DNA of 64,000 nt from the NCBI GenBank assembly GCA_949752795.1, contig CATKHW010000423.1:310001-374000 (forward strand), given 5' to 3'. The position numbers and the translations under genes were made by a program. Shown here piece by piece: positions 36,355-48,704 of the stretch (positions are counted from its first letter, which is position 1; each line of letters starts with the position of its first letter). The DNA is from Hyperoodon ampullatus. Its lineage: Eukaryota > Chordata > Mammalia > Artiodactyla > Ziphiidae. Under the pieces are notes generated by a model, which worked only from the letters and a program-made list of their open reading frames with translations, ran no database searches and was not told the DNA's origin.

Positions 36355-37324
36355 TTTTTTTAAATTTTGAAATTTAATTTTATTTACTTTTTTATACAGC
36401 AGGTTATTATTAGTTATGTATTTTATGCATACACATGTATACAGGTCAATCCCAATCTCCCAACTCATCCCACCACCACCACCCCATGGCTTCCCACACT
36501 TGGTGTCCATACGTGTGTTCTCTACCTCTCTGTCTCTATTTCTTCCCAGCAAACCAGTTAATCTGTACCATTTTTCTAGGTTCCACCTATATGCATTAAT
36601 ATACAATATTTGTTTTTCTCTTTCTGACTTACTTCATTCTGTATGACAATCTCTAGATCCATCGACGTCTCTACCAATGACCCAGTTTCATTCCTTCTTA
36701 AGGCTGAGTAATATTCCATTTTATATATGTACCACATCTTTATCCATTCGTCTGTCTGTGGGTATTTAGGTTGCTTCCATTACCTGGCTATTGTAAATAG
36801 TGCTGAAATGAGCATTGTGGTGAATGTGCCTTTTTGATTTATGGTTTTCTCTGGGTATATGCTCAGAAGTGGGATTGCTGGATCATATGGTAATTCTATT
36901 TCTTGTTTTTTTAAGGAAACTCCATACTGTTCTCCATCGTGACTGTATCAAATTAAATTTCCACCACTAGTGGAAGACGGATCCTTTTGTCCACACCCTC
37001 CCCAAAATTCGTTGTTTGTAGATTTTCTGATGATGCCCATTCTAACAGGTGTGAGGTGATACCTCATTGTAGTTTTGATTTGCATTTCTCTAATAATTAG
37101 TGATGTTGAGCAGCTTTTCATGTGTGTCTTGGCCATCTCTGTGTCTTCTTTGAAGAAACGTCTCTTTAGATCTTCTGCCCAATTTTGTATTGGGTTGTTT
37201 GTTTTTTTAATATTAAGCTGCATGAGCTCTTTATATATATTGGAGATTAAACCTTTGTCCATTGATTCGTTTGCAAATATTTTCGCCCATTCTGAGGGAT
37301 GCTTTTTGCCATTCCCGTTTTTTT
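36355..37324 (-). mobile_element. L1 ORF2 C-terminus/3' UTR fragment, unit 14
   Basis: Same junctions; ORF2p-derived frame open over 36948-37262, ending GGNLI as in unit 8. Confidence 0.85.
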
Positions 37325-37543
37325 AACAAAAAAAGAAAGAAAGAAAAAGAAGCAGAACACTAATGTGTGTAAAATATGCCTTTTGAAACTGTCGTTTTGA
37401 AATATGGACGTCCTTTGAATTTTTTGGTCGATATATGAATCCAGGATTTGTTTTCAGGGCAGGAGTCATTTACAGGCCTGCAATGATTTTGAATATCAAC
37501 TGACCATTAGCGCTGGGATTAAAGCTGCTGTTGTGTGAAACGG

Positions 37544-37560
37544 CCACAAGGTGGCAGCAG
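37544..37560 (+). promoter_or_regulatory. CTCF-like motif, unit 14
   Basis: Array-consensus form. Confidence 0.7.
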
Positions 37561-39084
37561 TTCTCCCTTACCAAGTCTGGTTACTGGGGCAACAGAGCCT
37601 CAATGGATGTCGTGTTCTAGATTGGAATTTAGAATGGAATGTGCCAGGAGAAAGCCCCTCAAGTTTGTCTCACTAATTCTTGTTCGTGTTTTTAATTTAA
37701 TTTTTTATTTTTTATTACAGAAAATTTGATTACAATGTTTCGCTTGTTGTAGGTGTGGAAGATGTGGTTCTTTTACACATATACATATGTCTGTTCTTCC
37801 TGGGATCCTTTTCCCATGTACCTTAGGACAGAATGTTGAGTAGTCTTCTCTTGGTATTCTGTAGGTCTTTGGTGATTATATATGTCACCTGTGTTTGTAT
37901 ATGTCTGTTAACCCCAATATCATAATGAAACCAATCCTCACACCTTTCCATTGGTGAACCATAAGTTTGTTGAATGAATCTGTGATTGCCCTTCTGCGTG
38001 GAAATATCTGCCCTGGTATCCATTTTTCGGTCACACCTATAAGAGATATGATATGATATGTGTCTTTCACTTTCGGACTTACTACAAGTCACGTGATTAC
38101 CTCTACTCACACCTACGGTGCTCCAAATGGCATTGTGTCTTTTTATTCCTTGGCTTCTATTCTGCCTTAGCGAGGTCCATATTCAACAATGTGATTCCCT
38201 GAAGGCTGAGGATTAGCTGACATGGGTAGCCTGACCCTGCCGGCCGGCCCTCCCCAGGTGTGCCTGTGTTGAGGTCAATATAAACAGCGCTGCAGGCAGC
38301 AATAGCCCCTGAAGCTGTGCCTGACTCCATATTCTCTGCCCCGTCAGCAGTCTCGGGGCTGTGCTGGTGGGAGGGAGTGAGGGTCCACGGCTTTGTGGGT
38401 GGCCCGGTGTGAGTGGGTCTCTGCTGGACTTTCTGCAGGAGTTGCCAGGCTGCCACCTGTAAAGAACAGGTTGTGTCACCCATACCTTCCGCTGGGATTT
38501 CTCTCCAGACAGAGGTGAGGAAGGAAAAAAGCAGTGGGGGCCGGGACAGGAGGGGTATCTCAGGCAGGGCAATGGAAAGCTTCCAGAAGAGCGCCCAGGG
38601 CCAGGACCATCCTGGCTGGCCTGCAGGCACCAAGTTGGCCTGCGTGCTGTCGCTGGTGTGGCTCCACGGCCCTTCCTCTAGGCTTTCAAGCCCTTGTACA
38701 TATTCAGGTGTTTTACCTGGGAAGGGTGGGAAAAGTTCAACAGCAGTTGGCTTGGGACTCAGCTCACGGTTTCTCACAGATGCCTCGGCATGGCCCCCAG
38801 CCTTGCAATGAGGACGCTCCTTGCGTAGGAGTGGGCTGTTGGCTCTATGGGAGATGATTCCCCACCTCTGACCAATTTCAGAATTGTTTACCGCTGGAGC
38901 AAGTGCCCTGATAGGGTTTACCTCTGTCTAACTGGTGGGTTCAGGTTTTTTTTTTCTTTTTTGTTTCAAGTTAGATTTTATTCCTCTTTTATGTATTTAT
39001 AGATATAAGCATGGAAATAATTCATTCATATAAATACATCTGTGTGAAGGGAAGAACTTTCTTCTGTTTTATTTTTAAATTTTA

Positions 39085-40054
39085 TTTTTAAAAATTTTGA
39101 AATTTAATTTTATTTATTTTTTTATACAGCAGGTTATTATTAGTTATGTATTTTACGCATATACATGTATACAGGTCAATCCCAATCTCCCAACTCATCC
39201 CACCACCACCACCCTATGGCTTCCCACCCTTGGTGTCCATACGTGTATTCTCTACCTCTGTGTCTCTCTTTCTTCCCTGCAAACCAGTTCATCTGTACCA
39301 TTTTTCTAGGTTCCATATATATGCATTAATATACAATGTTTGTTTTTCTCTTTCTGACTTACTTCATTCTGTATGCCAGTCTCTAGATCCATCGACGTCT
39401 CTACAAATGACCCAGTTTCATTCCTTCTTATGGCTGAGTAATATTCCATTTTATATATGTACCACATCTTTATCCATTCGTCTGTCTGTGGGTATTTAGG
39501 TTGCTTCCGTTACCTGGCTATTGTAAATAGTGCTGAAATGAGCATTGTGGTGAATGTGCCTTTTTGATTTATGGTTTTCTCTGGGTATATTCCCAGAAGT
39601 GGGATTGCTGGATCATATGGTAATTCTATTTCTAGGTTTTTTAAGGAAACTCCATACTGTTCTCCATCGTGACTGTATCAATTTACATTTCCACCACTAG
39701 TGGAAGAGGGATCCTTTTGTCCACACCCTCCCCAGAATTCGTTGTTTGTATATTTTCTGATGATGCCCATTCTAACAGGTGTGAGGTGATACCTCATTGT
39801 AGTTTTGATTTGCATTTCTCTAATAATTAGTGATGTTGAGCAGCTTTTCATGTGCGTCTTGGCCATCTCTGTGTCTTCTTTGAAGAAACGTCTCTTTAGA
39901 TCTTCTGCCCGTTTTTGTATTGGGTTGTTTGTTTTTTTAATATTAAGCTGCATGAGCTCTTTATATATATTGGAGATTAAACATTTGTCCATTGATTCGT
40001 TTGCAAATATTTTCGCCCATTCTGAGGGATGCTTTTTGCCATTCCCGTTTTTTT
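39085..40054 (-). mobile_element. L1 ORF2 C-terminus/3' UTR fragment, unit 15
   Basis: Same junctions; ORF2p-derived frame open over 39678-39992. Confidence 0.85.
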
Positions 40055-40273
40055 AACAAAAAAAGAAAGAAAGAAAAAGAAGAAGAACACTAATGTGTGT
40101 AAAATATGCCTTTTGAAACTCTCCTTTTGAAATATGGATGTCCTTTGAATTTTTTGGTCGATATATGAATCCAGGATTTGTTTTCAGGGCAGGTGTCATT
40201 TACAGGCCTGCAATGATTTTGAATATCAACTGACCATTAGCGCTGGGATTAAAGCTGCTGTTGTGTGAAACGG

Positions 40274-40290
40274 CCACAAGGTGGCAGCAG
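40274..40290 (+). promoter_or_regulatory. CTCF-like motif, unit 15
   Basis: Array-consensus form. Confidence 0.7.
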
Positions 40291-41814
40291 TTCTCCCTTA
40301 CCAAGTCTGGTTACTGGGGCAACAGAGCCTCAATGGATGTCGTGTTCTAGAATGGAATTTAGAATGGAATGTGCCAGGAGAAAGCCCCTCAAGTTTGTCT
40401 CACTACTTCTTGTTCGTGTTTTTACTTTAATTTTTTATTTTTTATTACAGAAAATTTGATTACAATGTTTGGCTTGTTGTAGGTGTGGAAGATGTGGTTC
40501 TTTTACACATATACATATGTCTGTTCTTCCTGGGAACCTTTTCCCATGTACCTTATGACAGAATATTGAGTAGTCTTCTCTTGGTATTCTGTAGTTCTTT
40601 GGTGATTATATATGTCACCTGTGTTTGTATATGTCTGTTAACCCCAATATCATAATGAAACCAATCCTCACACCTTTCCATTGGTGAACCATAAGTTTGT
40701 TGAGTGAATCTGTGATTGCCCTTCTGCGTGGAAATATCTGCCCTCGTATCCATTTTTCGGTCACACCTATAAGAGATATGATATGATATGTGTCCTTCAC
40801 TTTCGGAATTACTACAAATCACGTGATTACCTCTACTCACACCTACGGTGCTCCAAATGGCATTGTGTCCTTTTATTCCTTGGCTTCTATTATGCCTTAG
40901 CGAGGTCCATTTTCAACAATGTGATTCCCTGAGGGTTGAGGATTAGCTGACCTGGGTAGCCTGACCCTGCCGGCCGGCCCTCCCCAGGTGTGCCTGGGTT
41001 GAGGTCAATATAAACAGCGCTGCAGGCAGCAATAGCCCCTGAAGCTGTGCCTGACTCCATATTCTCTGCCCCATCAGCAGTCTCGGAACTGTGTTGGTGG
41101 GAGGGAGTGAGGGGCCACGGCTTTGTGGGTGGCCCGGTGTGAGTGGGTCTCTGCTGGACTTTCTGCAGGAGTTGCCAGGCTGCCACCTGTAAAGAAGAGG
41201 ATGTGTCACCCATACCTTCTGCTGGAATTTCTCTCCGGACAGAGGTGAGGAAGGATAAAAGCAGTGGGGGTCGTTACAGGAAGGGTATCTCAGGCAGGGC
41301 AATGGAAAGCTTCCAGAAGAGCGCCCAGGGCCAGGACCATCCTGGCTGGCCTGCAGGCACCAATTTGGCCTGCGTGCTGTCGCTGGTGTGGCTCCACGGC
41401 CCTTCCTCTAGGCTTTCAAGCCCTTGTACATATTCAGGTGTTTTACCTGGGAAGGGTGGGAAAAGTTCAACAGCAGCTGGCCTGGGACTCAGCTCACGGT
41501 TACTCACAGATGCCTCGGCATGGCCCCCAGCCTTGCAATGAGGACGCTCCTTGCGTAGGAGTGGGCTGCTGGCTCTATGGGAGATGATTCCCCACCTCTG
41601 ACCAATTTCAGAATTGTTTACCGCTGGAGCAAGTGCCCTGACAGGGTTTTCCTCTGTCTAACTGGTGGGTTCAGGTTTTTTTTTTTCTTTTTTGTTTCAA
41701 ATTAGATTTTATTCCTCTTTTATGTATTTATAGATATAAGCATGGAAATAATTCATTCATATAAATACATCTGTGTGAAGGGAAGAACTTTTTTCTGTTT
41801 TATTTTTAAATTTT

Positions 41815-42784
41815 ATTTTTTTAAATTTTGAAATTTAATTTTATTTATTTTTTTATACAGCAGGTTATTATTAGTTATGTATTTTACGCATATACCTGTA
41901 TACAGGTCAATCCCAATCTACCAACTCATCCCACCACCACCACCCCATGGCTTCCCACACTTGGTGTCCATACGTGTGTTCTCTACCTCTGTGTCTCTCT
42001 TTCTTCCCTGCAAACCAGTTCATCTGTACCATTTTTCTAGGTTACACATATATGCATTAATATACAATATTTGTTTTTCTCTTTCTGACTTACTTCATTC
42101 TGTATGACAGTCTCTAGATCCATCGACGTCTCTACAAATGACCCAGTTTCATTCCTTCTTATGGCTGAGTAATATTCCATTTTATATATGTACCACATCT
42201 TTATCCATTCGTCTGTCTGTGGGTATTTAGGTTGCTGCCTTTACCTGGCTATTGTAAATAGTGCTGAAATGAGCATTGTGGTGAATGTGCCTTTTTGATT
42301 GATGGTTTTCTCTGGGTATATGCCCAGAAGTGGGATTGCTGGATCATATGGTAATTCTATTTCTAGGGTTTTTAGGAAACTCCATACTGTTCTCCATCGT
42401 GACTGTATCAATTTACATTTCCACCACTAGTGGAAGAGGGATCCTTTTGTCCACACCCTCCCCAGTATTTGTTGTTTGTAGATTTTCTGATGATGCCGAT
42501 TCTAACAGGGGTGAGCTGATACCTCATTGTAGTTTTGATTTGCATTTCTCTAATAATTAGTGATGTTGAGCAGCTTTTCATGTGCATCTTGGCCATCTCT
42601 GTGTCTTCTTTGAAGAAACGTCTCTTTAGATCTTCTGCCCAATTTTGTATTGGGTTGTTTGTTTTTTTAATATTAAGCTGCATGAGCTCTTTATATATTT
42701 TGGAGATTAAACCTTTGTCCATTGATTCGTTTGCAAATATTTTCGCCCATTCTGAGGGAAGCTTTTTGCCATTCCCGTTTTTTT
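41815..42784 (-). mobile_element. L1 ORF2 C-terminus/3' UTR fragment, unit 16
   Basis: Same junctions; ORF2p-derived frame open over 42408-42722. Confidence 0.85.
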
Positions 42785-42831
42785 AACCAAAAAAGAAAGA
42801 AAGAAAAAGAAGCAGAACACTAATGTGTGTA

Positions 42832-42845
42832 AAATATGCCTTTTG
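42832..42845 (+). repeat. Target-site duplication, left, SINE copy 2
   Basis: AAATATGCCTTTTG, identical to the right copy at 43054-43067. Confidence 0.9.
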
Positions 42846-43053
42846 TTTTTTTTTTTTTTTTTTTTTTTGCAGGCCTCTCACTGTTGTGGCCTCTCCCGTT
42901 GCGGAGCACAGGCTCCGGACACGCAGGCTCAGCGGCCATGGCTCACGGGCCCAGCCGCTCCGCGGCACGTGGGATTTTTCCGGACCGGGGCACGAACCCG
43001 TGTCCCCTGCATCGGCAGGCGGACTCTCAACCACTGCGCCACCAGGGAAGCCC
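42846..43053 (-). mobile_element. tRNA-derived SINE, CHR (whale) type, copy 2
   Basis: Same element and insertion site as copy 1, offset 16,604. Boxes: A 43031-43041 (with CG rather than TG in CCACTGCGCCA), B 42988-42998. Differences from copy 1 include an uninterrupted T tail, ACACGCAGG for ACGCGCAGG and the CG/TG change in the A box; two of these are CpG-type changes, as expected of decay after duplication. Confidence 0.92.
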
Positions 43054-43067
43054 AAATATGCCTTTTG
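43054..43067 (+). repeat. Target-site duplication, right, SINE copy 2
   Basis: AAATATGCCTTTTG, matching the left copy exactly. Confidence 0.9.
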
Positions 43068-43225
43068 AAACTGTCGTTTTGAAATATGGACGTCCTTTGA
43101 ATTTTTTGGTCGATACATGACCCCAGGATTTGTGTTCTGGGCAGGTGTCATTTACAGGCCTGCAATGATTTTGAATATCAACTGACCATTAGCGCTGGGA
43201 TTAAAGCTGCTGTTGTGTGAAACGG

Positions 43226-43242
43226 CCACAAGGTGGCAGCAG
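43226..43242 (+). promoter_or_regulatory. CTCF-like motif, unit 16
   Basis: Array-consensus form, downstream of SINE copy 2. Confidence 0.7.
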
Positions 43243-44767
43243 TTCTCCCTTACCAAGTCTGGTTACTGGGGCAACAGAGCCTCAATGGAAGTCTTATTCT
43301 AGATTGGAATTTAGAATGGAATGTGCCAGGAGAAAGCCCCTCAAGTTTGTCTCACTACTTCTTGTTCGTGTTTATAATTTAATTTTTTATTTTTTATTAC
43401 AGCAAATTTGATTACAATGTTTGGCTTGTTGTAGGTGTGGAAGATGTGGTTCTTTTACACATATACAGATGCCTGTTCTTCCTGGGATCCTTTTCCTATG
43501 TACCTTATGACAGAATGTTAAGTAGTCTTCTCTTGGTATTCTGTAGGTCTTTGGTGATTATATATGTCACCTGTGTTTGTATATGTCTGTTAACCCCAAT
43601 ATCATAATGAAACCAATCCTCACACCTTTCCATTGGTGAACCATAAGTTTGTTGAATGAATCTGTGATTGCCCTTCTCCGTGGAAATATCTGCCCTGGTA
43701 TCCATTTTTCGGTCACACCTATAAGAGATATGATATGACATGTGTCTTTCACTTTCGGACTTACTACAAGTCACATGATTACCTCTAGACACACCTACGG
43801 TGCTGCAAATGGCATTGTGTCCTTTTATTCCTTGGCTTCTATTCTGCCTTAGCGAGGTCCATTTTCAACAATGTGATTCCCTGAGGCCTGAGGATTAGCT
43901 GACCTGGGTAGCCTGACCCTGCCGGCCAGCCCTCCACAGGTGTGCCTGGGTTGAGGTCAATATAAACAGCGCTGCAGGCAGCAATAGCCCCTGAAGCAGT
44001 GCCTGACTCCATATTCTCTGCCCCGTCAGCAGTCTGGGGGCTGTGCTGGTGGGAGGGGGTGAGGGGCCACGGCTTTGTGGGTGGCCCGGTGTGAGTGGGT
44101 CTCTGCTGGACTTTCTGCAGGAGTTGCCAGGCTGCCACCTGTAAAGAAGAGGATGTGGCAACCATACCTTCCGCTGGAATTTCTCTCCGGACAGAGGTGA
44201 GGACGGAAAAAAGCAGTGGGGGTCGGGACAGGAGGGGTATCTCAGGCAGGGCAATGGAAAGCTTCCAGAAGAGCACCCAGGGTCAGGACCTTCCTGGCTG
44301 GCCTGCAGGCACCAAGTTGGTCTGCGTACTGTCGCTGGTGTGGCTCCACGGCCCTTCTTCTAGGCTTTCAAGCCCTTGTACATATTCAGGTGTTTTACCT
44401 GGGAAGGGTGGGAAATGTTCAACAGCATCTGGCCTGGGGCTCAGCTCACGGTTACTCACAGATGCCTCGGCATGGCCCACAGCCTTGCAATGAGGACGCT
44501 CCTTGCATAGGAGTGGGCTGCTGGCTCTATGTGAGATGATTCCCTACCTCTGACCAATTTCAGAATTGTTTACCGCTGGAGAAAGTGCCCTGATAGGGTT
44601 GTCCTCTGTCTAACTAGTGGGTTCAGGTTTTTTTTTTTTCTTTTTTGATTCAAGTTAGATTTTATTCCTCTTTTATGTATTTATAGATATAAGCATGGAA
44701 ATAATTCATTCATATAAATACATCTGTGTGAAGGGAAGAACTTTTTTCTGTTTTATTTTTAAATTTT

Positions 44768-45737
44768 ATTTTTTAAAATTTTGAAATTTAATTTTATTTA
44801 TTTTTTTATACAGCCGGTTATTATTAGTTATGTATTTTACTCATATACATGTATACAGGTCAATCCCAATCTCCCAACTCATCCCACCACCACCACCCCA
44901 TGGCTTCCCACACTTGGTGTCTATACGTGTGTTCTCTACCTCTGTGTCTCTATTTCTTCCCTGCAAACCAGTTCATCTGTACCATTTTTCTAGGTTCCAC
45001 ATATATGCATTAATATACAATGTTTGTTTTTCTCTTTCTGACTTACTTCATTCTGTATGCCAGTCTCTAGATCCATCGACGTCTCTACAAATGACCCAGT
45101 TTCATTCCTTCTTATGGCTGAGTAATATTCCATTTTATATATGTACCACATCTTTATCCATTCGTCTGTCTGTGGGTATTTAGGTTGCTTCCATTACCTG
45201 GCTATTGTAAATAGTGCTGAAATGAGCATTGTGGTGAATGTGCCTTTTTGATTTATGGTTTTCTCTGGGTATATGCCCAGAAGTGGGATTGCTGGATCAT
45301 ATGGTAATTCTATTTCTAAGGTTTTTAGGAAACTCCATACTGTTCTCCATCGTGACTGTATCAATTTACATTTCCACCACTAGTGGAAGAGGGATCCTTT
45401 TGTCCACACCCTCCCCAGAATTTGTTGTTTGTAGATTTTCTGATGATGCCAATTCTAACAGGTGTGAGCTGATACCTCATTGTAGTTTTGATTTGCATTT
45501 CTCTAATAATTAGTGATGTTGAGCAGCTTTTCATGTGCGTCTTGGCCATCTCTGTGTCTTCTTTGAAGAAACGTCTCTTTAGATCTTCTGCCCAATTTTG
45601 TATTGGGTTGTTTGTTTTTTTAATATTAAGCTGCAAGAGCTCTTTATATATTTTGGAGATTAAACCTTTGTCCATTGATTCGTTTGCAAATATTTTCGCG
45701 CATTCTGAGGGAAGCTTTTTGCCATTCCCGTTTTTTT
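44768..45737 (-). mobile_element. L1 ORF2 C-terminus/3' UTR fragment, unit 17
   Basis: Same junctions; ORF2p-derived frame open over 45361-45675. Confidence 0.85.
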
Positions 45738-45956
45738 AACCAAAAAAGAAAGAAAGAAAAAGAAGCAGAACACTAATGTGTGTAAAATATGCCTTTTGAA
45801 GCTGTCGTTTTGAAATATGGACGTCCTTTGAATTTTTTGGTCGATACATGACCCCAGGATTTGTGTTCAGGGCAGGTGTCATTTACAGGCCTGCAATGAT
45901 TTTGAATATCAACTGACCATTAGCGCTGGGATTAAAGCTGCTGTTGTGTGAAACGG

Positions 45957-45973
45957 CCACAAGGTGGCAGCAG
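45957..45973 (+). promoter_or_regulatory. CTCF-like motif, unit 17
   Basis: Array-consensus form. Confidence 0.7.
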
Positions 45974-47497
45974 TTCTCCCTTACCAAATCTGGTTACTGG
46001 GGCAACAGAGCCTCAATGGAAGTCTTATTCTAGATTGGAATTTAGAATGGAATGTGCCAGGAGAAAGCCCCTCAAATTTGTCTCACTACTTCTTGTTCGT
46101 GTTTATAATTTAATTTTTTATTTTTTATTACAGCAAATTTGATTACAATGTTTGGCTTGTTGTAGGTGTGGAAGATGTGGTTCTTTTACACATATACAGA
46201 TGTCTGTTCTTCCTGGGATCCTTTTCCCATGTACCTTATGACAGAATGTTGAGTAGTCTTCTCTTGGTATTCTGTAGGTCTTTGGTGATTATATATGTCA
46301 CCTGTGTTTGTATATGTCTGTTAACCCCAATATCATAATGAAACCAATCCTCACACCTTTCCATTGGTGAACCATAAGTTTGTTGAATGAATCTGTGATT
46401 GCCCTTCTCCGTGGAAATATCTGCCCTGGTATCCATTTTTCGGTCACACCTATAAGAGATATGATATGACATGTGTCTATCACTTTCGGACTTACTACAA
46501 GTCACGTGATTACCTCTAGACACACCTACGGTGCTGCAAATGGCATTGTGTCCTTTTATTCCTTGGCTTCTATTCTGCCTTAGCGAGGTCCATTTTCAAC
46601 AATGTGATTCCCTGAGGGCTGAGGATTAGCTGAACTGGGTAGCCTGACCCTGCCGGCCGGCCCTCCACAGGTGTGCCTGGGTTGAGGTCAATGTAAACAG
46701 CGCTGCAGCCAGCAATAGCCCCTGAAGCAGTGCCTGACTCCATATTCTCTGCCCCGTCAGCAGTCTCGGGGCTGTGCTGGTGGGAGGGGGTGAGGGTCCA
46801 CGGCTTTGTGGGTGGCCCGGTGTGAGTGGGTCTCTGCTGGACTTTCTGCAAGAGTTGCCAGGCTGCCACCTGTAAAGAAGAGGATGTGGCAACGATACCT
46901 TCCGCTGGAATTTCTCTCCGGACAGAGGTGAGGACGGAAAAAAGCAGTGGGGGCCGGGACAGGAGGGGTATCTCAGGCAGGGCAATGGAAACCTTCCAGA
47001 AGAGCACCCAGGGTCAGGACCTTCCTGGCTGGCCTGCAGGCACCAAGTTGGTCTGCGTACTGTCGCTGGTGTGGCTCCACGGCCCTTCCTCTAGGCTTTC
47101 AAGCCCTTGTACATATTCAGGTGTTTTACCTGGGAAGGGTGGGAAAAGTTCAACAGCAGCTGGCCTGGGGCTCAGCTCACGGTTACTCACAGATGCCTCA
47201 GCATGGCCCCCAGCCTTGCAATGAGGACGCTCCTTGCGTAGGAGTGGGCTGCTGGCTCTATGGGAGATGATTCCCCACCTCTGACCAATTTCAGAATTGT
47301 TTACCACTGGAGCAAGTGCCCTGATAGGGTTTTCCTCTGTCTAAATGGTGGGTTCAGGTTTTTTTTTTTCTTTTTTGGTTCAAGTTAGATTTTATTCCTC
47401 TTTTATGTATTTATAGATATAAGCATGGAAATAATTCATTCATATAAATACATCTGTGTGAAGGGAAGAACTTTTTTCTGTTTTATTTTTAAAATTT

Positions 47498-48468
47498 ATT
47501 TTTTAAAATTTTGAAATTTAATTTTATTTATTTTTTTATACAGCAGGTTATTATTAGTTCTGTATTTTATGCATATACATGTATACAGGTCAATCCCAAT
47601 CTCCCAACTCATCCCACCACCACCACCCCATGGCTTCCCACACTTGGTGTCCATAGGTGTGTTCTCTACCTCTCTGTCTCTATTTCTTCCCTGCAAACCA
47701 GTTCATCTGTACCATTTTTCTAGGTTCCACATATATGCATGAATATACAATATTTGTTTTTCTCTTTCTGACTTACTTCATTCTGTATGCCAGTCTCTAG
47801 ATCCATCGACGTCTCTACAAATGACCCAGTTTCATTCCTTCTTATGGCTGAGTAATATTCCATTTTATATATGTACCACATCTTTATCCATTCGTCTGTC
47901 TGTGGGTATTTAGGTTTCTGCCTTTATCTGGCTATTGTAAATAGTGCTGAAATGAGCATTGTGGTGAATGTGCCTTTTTGATTTATGGTTTTCTCTGGGT
48001 ATATGCCCAGAAGTGGGATTGCTGGATCATATGGTAATTCTATTTCTAGGGTTTTTAGGAAACTCCATACTGTTCTCCATCGTGACTGTATCAATTTACA
48101 TTTCCACCTCTAGTGGAAGAGGGATTCTTTTGTCCACACCCTCCCCAGTATTTGTTGTTTCTAGATTTTCTGATGATGCCGATTATAACAGGTGTGAGCT
48201 GATACCTCATTGTAGTTTTGATTTGCATTTCTCTAATAATTAGTGATGTTGAGCAGCTTTTCATGTGCGTCTTGGCCATCTCTGTGTCTTCTTTGAAGAA
48301 ACGTCTCTTTAGATCTTCTGCCCAATTTTGTATTGGGTTGTTTGTTTTTTTATTATTAAGCTGCATGAGCTCTTTATATATATTGGAGATTAAACCTTTG
48401 TCCATTGATTCGTTTGCAAATATTTTCGCCCATTCTGAGGGAAGCCTTTTGCCATTCCCGTTTTTTTT
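47498..48468 (-). mobile_element. L1 ORF2 C-terminus/3' UTR fragment, unit 18
   Basis: Same junctions; ORF2p-derived frame open over 48091-48504, running through the GAAA-tract junction as in unit 2. Confidence 0.85.
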
Positions 48469-48687
48469 AACAAAAAAAGAAAGAAAGAAAAAGAAGCAGA
48501 ACACTAATGTGTGTAAAATATGCCTTTTGAAGCTGTCGTTTTGAAATATGGACGTCCTTTGAATTTTTTGGTCGATACATGACCCCAGGATTTGTGCTCA
48601 GGGCAGGTGTCATTTACAGGCCTGCAATGATTTTGAATATCAACTGACCATTAGCGCTGGGATTAAAGCTGCTGTTGTGTGAAACGG

Positions 48688-48704
48688 CCAAAAGGTGGCA
48701 GCAG
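48688..48704 (+). promoter_or_regulatory. CTCF-like motif, unit 18 (one change)
   Basis: CCAAAAGGTGGCAGCAG: C-to-A at the fourth base, core kept. Confidence 0.6.

Larger units (their letters stand above)
35714..38443 (+). repeat. Array unit 14 (2,730 bp), twin of unit 8
   Basis: Contains L1 36355-37324, CTCF-like motif 37544-37560, E-box 38090-38095 and TATAAA 38279-38284. A few differences from unit 8 are visible, for example CCCAGCAAACC versus CCCTGAAAACC at about 36546. Confidence 0.95.
37544..40341 (+). repeat. Block B, copy 3
   Basis: Third copy, arising with block A copy 2. Confidence 0.85.
38444..41173 (+). repeat. Array unit 15 (2,730 bp), twin of unit 9
   Basis: Contains L1 39085-40054, CTCF-like motif 40274-40290, E-box 40820-40825 and TATAAA 41009-41014. 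Matches unit 9 at offset 16,604 with very few changes (for example CTGGGAACC versus CTGGGATCC near 40533). Confidence 0.95.
32254..43205 (+). repeat. Segmental duplication block A, copy 2 (~11 kb)
   Basis: Second copy of block A. Its left limit meets the patch derived from a unit-3-like sequence between 32,218 and 32,260; to the right of the CTCF motif of unit 16 it switches to a sequence more like units 11 and 17. Confidence 0.9.
41174..44125 (+). repeat. Array unit 16 (2,952 bp), carries SINE copy 2; E-box lost
   Basis: Contains L1 41815-42784, SINE 42846-43053, CTCF-like motif 43226-43242 and TATAAA 43961-43966. The E-box position reads CACATG (43772-43777), the only disrupted copy seen. 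Twin of unit 10 up to about 43,200. Confidence 0.95.
44126..46856 (+). repeat. Array unit 17 (2,731 bp), TATA box altered
   Basis: Contains L1 44768-45737, CTCF-like motif 45957-45973 and E-box 46503-46508. The TATA position reads TGTAAA at 46692-46697, the only altered TATA in the array. Confidence 0.95.
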
